This document shows positions 56,141-64,000 of a stretch of DNA of 64,000 nt, piece after piece; the stretch's first letter is position 1; every line of letters begins with the position of its first letter. The DNA comes from Heligmosomoides polygyrus polygyrus (Eukaryota; Nematoda; Chromadorea; Rhabditida; Heligmosomidae). A program made the translations under genes and the position numbers. The stretch spans positions 25,420,001-25,484,000 of the forward strand of contig OX377202.1 in assembly GCA_947396885.1 (NCBI GenBank). Reading direction: 5' to 3'. The notes under the pieces were generated by a model. It was not told where the DNA came from and made no database searches. It was given only the letters and a program-made list of their open reading frames with translations.

Positions 56141-56569
56141 TCAACCACTCCTTCCCAAATCAATCGAGACAGGCGAGACAGTGGGCCGCGAAGCAAATCC
56201 GCGAACAATACGCCCCACACAGCACACCGTCTCTCCGGCGCCTAGTTGCGTCAAGGCTGGAATGGCCAGAGACTCAACCAATCCCTCCAAATCAATCGAA
56301 ATAGGCGAGACAGTGGGCTGTGAAGCATACCCGCGAACAATACGCACCACATGGCACACCGTCTCCTCGGCGCCCAGTTGTATCAAGGCTGGACTGGCCA
56401 GAGACCCAATCGTTCCCTCCAAATTAATCGAAATAGGCGAGACAGTGGGCTGCGAAGCAAACCCGCATACAATAAGAGTAAGTAAGATGAGTGATCTAGC
56501 CAAAACCAAACTGCCCAGGATTGGGTTTTGGTAGTGCCCAACAAAGCTGAAAGTTGTTCCCAAACTCAC
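56141..56569 (-). CDS. Repetitive ORF, 44-residue tandem repeats after a hydrophobic start
   Basis: 142 codons. A hydrophobic stretch (SLVLARSLILLTLIVCGFAS) is followed by repeats beginning SQPTVSPISINLEGTIGSLA and SQPTVSPISIDLEGLVESLA, each containing AxxQLGAxETVC and RIVRG. The DNA period is 132 bp (GCGAGACAGTGGGC at 56173, 56305 and 56437), so the frame is kept. The hydrophobic start looks like a signal peptide or membrane segment. I do not recognise the family. It could be a secreted repeat protein or a repeat derived from a mobile element; downstream the frame ends soon after the third, partial repeat. Confidence 0.4.
   Translation of the reverse strand: MSLGTTFSFVGHYQNPILGSLVLARSLILLTLIVCGFASQPTVSPISINLEGTIGSLASPALIQLGAEETVCHVVRIVRGYASQPTVSPISIDLEGLVESLAIPALTQLGAGETVCCVGRIVRGFASRPTVSPVSIDLGRSG
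56173..56475. repeat. 132-bp tandem repeat, 2.3 copies
   Basis: Exact 132-bp spacing between copies, about 85-90% alike by eye. It preserves the minus-strand reading frame (44 codons per unit). Confidence 0.9.
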
Positions 56570-56662
56570 TGGAAAACTCCTCGCCTCGTGGTCTCGCCAT
56601 CGCTGCTACCGATAAGAGACACCACTAGGGAAAATAATAATTTATTGTAGATACAGGAATGG

Positions 56663-58410
56663 AGATCAGTTCTGGGGCTCTGTTGCAGTGGTCAGTGTGG
56701 GTGAGGGTGGCGAGATGATGGGCAGCAGCCATTCGGATGGTCGTCGTTCTCCTCATTCTCGCTCCGCTTTTCGTTCTCACACACCTCCTGTAATCAGCGC
56801 ATCGTTCTCTGAGTCAAGAGCTGAAGCCTTCACGATGTATCGATCGAACTCTTGGCTCATGAGACTTTGTGAGACATAGATTCCCTACAATATCTCCTAG
56901 AAGTAGAATGCGTGTCGTATCTTGTATGGGTTGATCGACATCGCTGTTTATCCTTCATCCATTAGGACGGAAGGAGGAGGTAACCTCAATCAGTCTGTTC
57001 AAAACTAAGAACAAACAACTACTCAGACACTCGGTTTTCTTCAATAATATCCTAAATAAAGCGTCACCAAAAATTATAGAACATCGTCAGTATAGGTAAG
57101 CATTTTTACGACTTAGAGGTCTGTGTAGGACACGAAATAGCTCGTCGAAAGAGGATAGTCGCCTGCATTGCTGGTTCTTTGTTCGGTTCGCGCCCGGCCC
57201 GACCAAATTCTTGCTCCTCTCAGGGATCGGCGAGTTTAGTACCAGACTTGCTTGGGAAGCGCAAAGGAGGTGTGCACTGATTTGTCCATCGGATGATCAG
57301 CACAAATTATTTATAGGTCAAAGGACAACATCCTCGTTAGCACGTGGAGTTCATGGCGCTTTCCACGATGAGATTTATTGATGCCGCCCATAATGCCATA
57401 TTCGTGTATTTGTCATGTAGTTCCTTTAGAATGTTAGCATTTATACGCTGCTTGTGGTGAGAATTCCGCGGAATGTTAAGCGTAGTGATGACTCTCTTAA
57501 GAGTTAATGTTTGATCTCGAATACCAAGGGTTTTTGAATAAGCCTACTCTAGGTAGTAAGGTAACATGGATTAGAACAATACTCGATCAGTCCGTCTTCT
57601 AAAATTACTTTTGTCTTTGACTTCTCCAAATTACTGCCAACGTTTAGGTCTCACCCTGCGATCTTAGGAGTAATGTCTTTTAAAATATACAGTGAACATG
57701 AAGGGAAGTCAAAAGTAAGAACGTTTGCTCTTGTTGAACAGAGCACGCATTTCCCTATGAAATTTGTCTCCAACGACCCGGAACTCACTGTGGAACCTCG
57801 CGGTCTCTGAACGATGTTGACGAAATGAGTGAGAATTCAACAGTCGGAAACCAGTAACAACGACGTGCGCCACCTTCATATAAACGAGTTTTGCCTAAGT
57901 GATCACGTTCGTTCTGGCAATGTTATTGTTTGGGTTTAACACGATGACGACAATGTCGCTCATTGGTGCGCGAAAGCCAGTCTATCCGATGTCGCTCAAT
58001 GGCGTGTATATTATTTATTTTAACAAGAATGATATTCGGTCCATCCAAACTTTGTCCAGTGATGTTGTTAAGGATTCTGAACCCGATGTCGTTTTCGACT
58101 ACGGCCGGTTTCCTTCTTATTCGATAAACGCGTGAGGACCACCGACACCCAAACTCTGTGTAGGAGTTATTTGAGAAGTTGGAAACAAATATCATCTTTG
58201 CTTTTCGAAATGCAGTCAATTTCACATTCGTAATAACTTCCGATCACTGTTTTTCTCCTTAAGAGCTTCCTCCGTTCCCATCTATTCCACTTAATCTATA
58301 GCTGCGTCCTTCCACAGGGCACAATGGCTGTCGCCAGGGCATATGACGTCAGATATGCGCTCGTGAACGTCGCCCATGCCCATCCCAACATGCCCACGCT
58401 ATTCGGCTGA
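56663..58410. other. No gene recognised
   Basis: Short frames only. A 20-bp stretch TTATTGTAGATACAGGAATG just left, at 56642, is identical to 46513, pointing to a shared dispersed repeat end. Confidence 0.4.
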
Positions 58411-58419
58411 ATTTTCAAA

Positions 58420-58700
58420 AACGGACGTCTGATTCGTCATGAGCGCAAAATGACCTCCTATATGAGGTTTTGGCTTCACATTCCTCCCGTCTCCTTTTCC
58501 ACGCTACGTAACACTAGTTGTCGAATCCTAGCGTAATTGACAGAATTCCGAAGAGTGTGAGATCCGTGATCAGCACCTCAAATAACATTTAAACGTTCGA
58601 ACCAAGTTCGGCAAAATCGGTGATCCTGATACGAGCATCCTAGTTAACGAGGGGTGGTAACCGGCAGTAACTGTTGAGATGAAGATGATAGCCGTTAGAC
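58420..58700. repeat. Dispersed repeat family X, diverged copy
   Basis: It contains GAGATCCGTGATCAGCACCT, CAAATAAC and AAGTTCGGCAAAATCGGTGA, matching the cores of copies at 31632-31875 and 35590-35650. Confidence 0.55.
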
Positions 58701-61700
58701 CTAATTGGGTGCTGCCGTGGCAACGTGCCAGCTTCTGCTTCAGTACCTCAAAAACCTGCATATCATCCTAGCCATTGTCATTGGAGCTCGTTATTGTCAT
58801 TGAGCGGAAAGGGCCTCCAGTGTGGATGTACATCCCAGCTGCTAGTGTGGAAACTGCTGTCGCCGCTCAGGGGGAGTCCGCAGCAGGGTTCTAGGCCCTT
58901 CGAATGCAGAACCAGGCTATGGAAGGGATCCAGGGTGGGTGCCACACAAGTTGCTCGTAAGGAAACTGCTTTCGTCGCCTAGGGGAAGTCCTAAAAAACG
59001 CCGGCCAATTATGTAAACCCAGAAAACGCCGGTTAGGTCTAAGACAGATAAACATTAGCATCGCGTTTGGCATCCCAAATTTATCCTTAGACGAAGTTCG
59101 GGTCACGATATGTCGTGCCACATTTGTGCGGAGTGTTTCGTCGAACGGGCCAAACACGAGAAAATCGCTTTCGTCGCAAGTTGTTAATTAGCAAGCAGAA
59201 TCGTGAAGCATTTTATAGTTAGAAGTGTTAAACCACTGTGGAAGTCACGCGCCATCTCCATTAACATGCTTCTCGCTGATGCGACCAAACAGCTGTGAAC
59301 GTTTAAACGTTCTCTATATGTGTATTTCATAAAAACAAGGAACGCGTTCTAATGTGCGCGTCTGGTTCGAGTTCTTCAAACCATCTAACAATCAAACCTA
59401 ACAAAGGCCTTTCCTCCAACCTGCTTGATATAAACGGGTGTTGATGAGCAGCATGTGACAATCTCGTTTTGGGAGTGTGTTGAGATCGTACTAGCTCGTC
59501 CTGAAAACTATATAGCGATCGGTCGAGCTTGTCTTTGGAGGAAGCCTTTGTCCACTGTACGAAAGCTATCAAAAAAACTATTTTACAGTCAACAAAAAAG
59601 CAAAGTTGCCACCCAAGAAGAAGGCAGTTACCCTTCGGGAAGAATTCTAAGCGAAAGCACTTTATAGCTCTACTCAGCTCCAATACCCGGACGATCCTGC
59701 ACTTCATTTGGCAGAGTCCGCCGATGCGGTCTCTTCGCTCAATGCGTCCACAGCGGGAAGCTCAGGACAGAAGCAAGCTTCGACTACCAAGGTGAATCAT
59801 ATCCGAGATAACGGCATAGAGTCGCCTTTGGAGTTCTTCACCTGGTGTGGCTTTTATGGTTTGCCGACTAGAGCCACTCATTGTGGCATCGCCGTATATT
59901 TTAAAAGTTTTGAGGCCGTCTCTGCTGGGTGGTGTCCGGAGGCGTAAACCAATAGCTCCATGTTTAGTCTAGAAAAAGGAAATCCAGTTATTACTGTGTT
60001 AACATGAACTCCCGTCTGGAACCCTCACATCCGATTATCGGGTGCGAGGCCTTCTTGGTGTTACCGTCAGGCTAGACTCACATCTGGTTACAAGAAAAAA
60101 TCCTGTCGTCGGTTTTGAAGCAGTCCTTCCCAGTGGAAGCTGATCCACGAATGGTTGTACCTTGCTGCTCAATAGAACAAGGTGGAGATATCGTGCTGGA
60201 TTTCGATTTTCCGGCATATCAATTCTTATTCAATTTCCCAGGCAATAGTTAATGCGGTGTATGCATCAAGTTCATCAAGGTGCTTTTTTCCTTTCTTTCT
60301 TAAAAAAGAAAAAGGAAGTGTTCAACTTCCTCTAAGAGACCGATCTGTACTCCAACGCGACACCGAAAAAAACGTAGTCCGCGACGGTCCATACTTCACA
60401 ATATGGAGGCCGCCTAAATTACAGGTTAGCCAGTGTAAATAACATCGAGTTAAACGATAGTTATCCCTAAACTTGTAAAAAAAACTGTATTATAAAAGAG
60501 TATCAACAACCAAGCTTTGTTTAACGCATTTCTCGTCGAATTTGTCTTCGATTACAATTCTCGAAAGCTTCTCCTGCCTCTTCTTCCTTTTCTTCTTATC
60601 CTTCGCTCACGAGTTCTACCCAGAAGTGTTCCTGGCCAAGCCACCCTACCTCATAGCTTTTCGCAGGGCCTCTTTTTATCTCTTAGTTTTCTCTAACTTC
60701 TTGACGAGCTTATCGACATCCGTTTTCACGGATGCCTTCCTCTCTGCGTCCTACTAGCTTGCGAACTTTTTGGAGTCCACCATAAATTTTGGCCCTCTGA
60801 AATAAAGATAATCTTCAAAGCATTATGGATAGTTGCCTCAACGTCGTACCTAGGGTGTATTGTCCTCAGCAACGCCATGATATCCATCGCGACTTCTTTA
60901 GGAGCCATCTGAAACAACTCATCAAAAGTAAATATGAATAATCGTTTCAAAACACTAGCGTCGATGGAGACAATACGAGTAGTGATATCGAGGAAATAGT
61001 GAGAGGTCGAAGAAGAGAGGAGTTGGCACCCGCCACAAGAAGCAGGTCATTAAGGTTTCCTTATCACAACGTACCACGCATTTCTGCGTATAACTACCAG
61101 GTGCTTCTCACCCAGAAGGGAAGAAGCGACTCTGCTGCTCGCTAGTATAAGCGGCCTCATCGTGGTGAATGTGAGCACCACTTCAAGAGCTGGTGTTCAT
61201 CCTATCACCATGGTGAGGTAGCACATGATAGAAATGATGGAAATGAGGGTGTTAGCACAGTCTTGCTGAGTTACGGCCACGTGCTGGTATTTGAGTGAAT
61301 CGGCGTTCAAGGCTTTATGTCCTGTAGACCTATAGTGGGAGCGGATCGAGCTTGCGAATGGTCATCGTGCCCGCGGCAGCCACCGCCGAGGTGTAATTAG
61401 CGCTACTCCGCCGCCACTGGTCAATGTCGTATGTGTGGAAGCCAACGCGACCGCCACTTCTCCGGACTTGCTTGAAAAAGCGTTGGGTGCCTTTTGAGCA
61501 GTAGGTAACATGGTATTGATCATGAGCATGGAAATAGGATAGGACGCTTTAGGAGGGATTCAACAAATATCAGGTGCCAACATGTCGTACTTGGGAATAT
61601 TTTTGGAAATTGAACCCGAACTAATCATGTAAAACTTCAAACAGAAAATAGGGTGAAGCCAGAAACCTATCTGTTGTAGGAAAGCATAAAGCGGAAAATG

Positions 61701-62559
61701 TTCCTAGACAAGGCAAATGAAAAGAGCAGAACGGCTAGGAGTCAAACAGGACTGCAGTGTGACCTAATGAGAGTAGACTTCTAGATCTGATAATTCGTTG
61801 GCTCCTCAAATGTACTATACAAGCCTATTCTGGTTCTTCTCCACTTCTCATTTGACACATATATGCGGATCTCGTCGCAGCTGCGGCGGAGTGGGATGTC
61901 GCGATGGCGGGGGCCGAATAAGAAGAGTCGTCAGACATAACCGCGGACTTTGCTAAACGCGGCGGATTTCGTTCAGACCCCTCGACCTGCAGAGATATAA
62001 TCGTGAAGTGGAGAGGAACGATGGTTGGTGACCGGATTTAATGGATTGGCGATCCGGGGCTAGCTCGCCGGTCTAGTGAATCGATACCGAAGGTGATCTC
62101 CGCCTGCGCGGCACGGCACACGTAGAGGGGCATGGGGGCTGACGCATCAATGGATTTCTAGCAAAAATAGCTAGTAAAAAAGACTCTGTTGAGGTTAACT
62201 CTAGTTCAAAATTGTGAGGAGTCATGAGAGGGGTAGGATAGGTGGGAGGCCCCACCTCGACAAGGAGATACCAGAGGCAACACAACACTGCTTGACCCCG
62301 CTTTGTAGGAGGGCTATGGTTGACATGCATTTTTCGTAAGTCTCTTCATATATGGTACTGAAATCTATCGCAGCGGTATAATCGCTGTACCGTTCAACCA
62401 GATTTTTGAGTGTCGTCGCACTCAGTACAATAGGCGTCTTATAATAATGAAGCGCCATTTTATTTTCAAAAAAAGGTTTCGTTCTTGCTTTTTCAAGAAA
62501 CGAAGTGAGAATTTTCTCTCGTCGCTCCTCGTAGTATATACGGATGTCTTGCAGTCTCT
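58701..62559. other. Sparse region, no gene recognised
   Basis: Frames up to 126 codons (59327-59707 minus) lack recognisable motifs. The minus frame 62222-62458 (TPIVLSATTLKNLVERYSDY) looks coding-like and might be a gag N-terminus, but the evidence is too thin to name it. GC-rich patches at 61340-61480 and 61860-62130 hold no clear exon. Confidence 0.35.
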
Positions 62560-62765
62560 TAATTAGAGGCTGTGGTCGTAATTAGACCAACTCAAGTGTG
62601 AACCAAGAGTAGTTCTCTTAATTATAGGGTGCGATCTGCAATAGATCGACTTGCGGCTGGGCGTTATACGCGAGAGACTTGCGATTCTCTTTATTCTAGA
62701 GAATGCGATCTGTAATAGACCGACTTGTTACTCTAGGCGTTGTACGCGAGAGACTTTCAATATTC
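62560..62765. repeat. Tandem repeat, 74-bp unit, about 2-3 copies
   Basis: GCGATCTGCAATAGATCGAC at 62631 and GCGATCTGTAATAGACCGAC at 62705 are followed by matching GGCGTTATACGCGAGAGACT and GGCGTTGTACGCGAGAGACT. A weaker copy precedes them. Confidence 0.75.
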
Positions 62766-63435
62766 CTTATTAGGCCGATGCAACAAAATGTGCGGTTCAT
62801 AGGGTTTATAGGAAATAGTACAGATGCAGAGAGAAGAGGAACGTCTTTATCCCTTGGTATCCAGAAAGAGCGTGTGCCTTAGCGTGGGTTATGACTAGGC
62901 CCCGCCCCTGCCATCGTCGTCGGCGGCGATATCTCTGACCTTCAGTAAGCGGCGTTTCCTGTAAGAGACACGTGACTTACATACCTGCGTTTCTTCTACA
63001 CTCTTCCGCGAACAGAAGCAATCTCATCACATTGGCGGCTGTTTTTTCTTCATGTGACCAATGTGGCTAGGAAATGACTAAGTGCATTCAATAACAAAGC
63101 AGAGATTAGAAGGTGTTCACTTTCTCTCGTCTTCTCCGCTCACATGTTTTGTTAATTTTTCTGAAATGTGGGCCTTAAAGAGCACGTCGCTTTCGAAGTA
63201 AAATAGAAGCGCTAGTGGATTTACAAAAATCACTGAGGAGAGTTATACTTTAATAACTGTCACATGTCCGATTTTCCTCCACTTCCTGTTTAGGTACCAC
63301 TAGATGTATCAGAAGCGATAGAGTGTCATCATTCTTTCCTGTAAGGAACAACCACAATGTATAATGTTAATGTTCGCTTCCACTGGTCTTCTAGCGTGGG
63401 CGAATACCAGTCCCTACGGTGGATCCTATGCGTCT

Positions 63436-63460
63436 CTGAAGACGACGGAAAGTCGAAACG
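63436..63460 (+). ncRNA. Hammerhead-ribozyme-like core (tentative), second site
   Basis: CTGAAGA, then a hairpin GAC-GGAA-AGTC and GAAACG, the same layout as at 46966, followed by TCAGGCC. No Penelope-like coding sequence is visible beside it. Confidence 0.3.
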
Positions 63461-63629
63461 TCAGGCCGCAATAATAGAGATCCACCTAAAAACCTTGTCT
63501 GGCACAGCATGCTGACAAGAAACTACAATGTTAATGTTTTCCAAAGTAGCTTTCCTCAGGCTCTAGTCTCTTATGACACACCTGACTTCGATTCTATATA
63601 ACATATGGTCCCATGAGTCGTCGAATGGC

Positions 63630-64000
63630 TCGGGCGGATGCCAGCAGCACCTCCATTCTTCCTGTTGCGTGCCAGTATGGTCCTGTGGATACTACCTCAT
63701 CTAAGAACTTTAGGAGGATTACAAATTCCAGTCAAGACTTCAAGAAGTGGTCCGACCAGTGCGCTGGTATTTTTCCACATCCACCAGAAACTGCTCGGTT
63801 ACGATTCTTGTCCAGCAGGAGTCAAGGAAAGATATTTTGGTCGGGCCACCTAATTTTCAGCGACTTGGCCCAAACGACAGCGTCCTTGATATTTGATTGC
63901 TTACATGTACGGAATCCAGAATGCCTTCTCTCAGTACACTGCCAGCATCGTTCTCCGGGTTGCTCGTTCCACGACATTGATTGCGTATTGGTCCCGCTTT
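63630..64000 (-). pseudogene. Non-LTR element 2, 3' fragment running off the window
   Basis: It matches 38555-38810 by eye: GGCCACCTAATTTTC, GACTTGGCCCA, GACAGCGTC, GCCTTCTCTCA and GTTCCACGAC blocks occur in the same order. This is the C-terminal RT region (KIRWAGHVMR-like) on the minus strand, diverged and frameshifted, continuing past the right edge. Confidence 0.7.

Noticed and set aside
62073..62458. Minus frames resembling a gag N-terminus (TLKNLVERYSDYTAAIDF)
   Set aside because: No second gag block, zinc knuckle or pol sequence is nearby, so the similarity is too weak to call.

Overview
The window is eukaryotic DNA, most probably from a parasitic nematode of the hookworm/strongylid type. 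This is inferred from short exons, introns ending in nematode-style acceptors (aatttcag, ttttgcag, tttttccag), and a dense load of RTE and CR1-like retrotransposons, mariner relics, Helitrons and Penelope-like fragments. No rRNA gene, bona fide tRNA gene, CRISPR array or bacterial operon is visible.

Layout. The only clear host enzyme gene is a hyaluronidase (glycoside hydrolase 56) on the + strand. Eight exons lie between 2658 and 12002; the 5' exons, including the one with the catalytic Asp-x-Glu motif, were not found. Its introns hold a nest: a mariner relic split by a hAT element with an 8-bp target duplication, which itself holds a small TTAA-flanked element. A second probable host gene, on the minus strand at 29232-29937, has a 51-bp exon tandemly duplicated four times.

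The rest is mostly mobile DNA. 384-1601 and 32682-33275 are short non-autonomous Helitrons. 14169-17290 is a full-length RTE-type retrotransposon with a 12-bp target duplication and only two in-frame stops. 25.2-28.3 kb is a decayed PIF/Harbinger transposon with both its MADF (Myb/SANT-like) and transposase genes. 33.7-36 kb holds a mariner relic and two opposed tRNA-derived SINEs. 38.3-44.5 kb is a second non-LTR element, cut by a 3.6-kb Helitron-like insertion whose removal rejoins the reading frame in phase. 44544-45476 is a Tc1-like fold-back element. 46.5-47.1 kb is a Penelope-like 3' end. 47.2-51.0 kb is a CR1-like element. 52.6-53.5 kb is an LTR-retrotransposon gag remnant. 54.2-55.6 kb is a long inverted repeat around a cysteine-rich ORF. 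The right end is sparse and runs into another copy of the second non-LTR element.

The most unusual pattern is a shared period. Four minisatellite arrays (about 930-1425, 33018-33195, 39450-39835, 42430-42955) all repeat every 41 bp, although the first two have sequences unrelated to each other and to the last two. All four lie inside Helitron or Helitron-like elements, and each unit carries a short internal palindrome.
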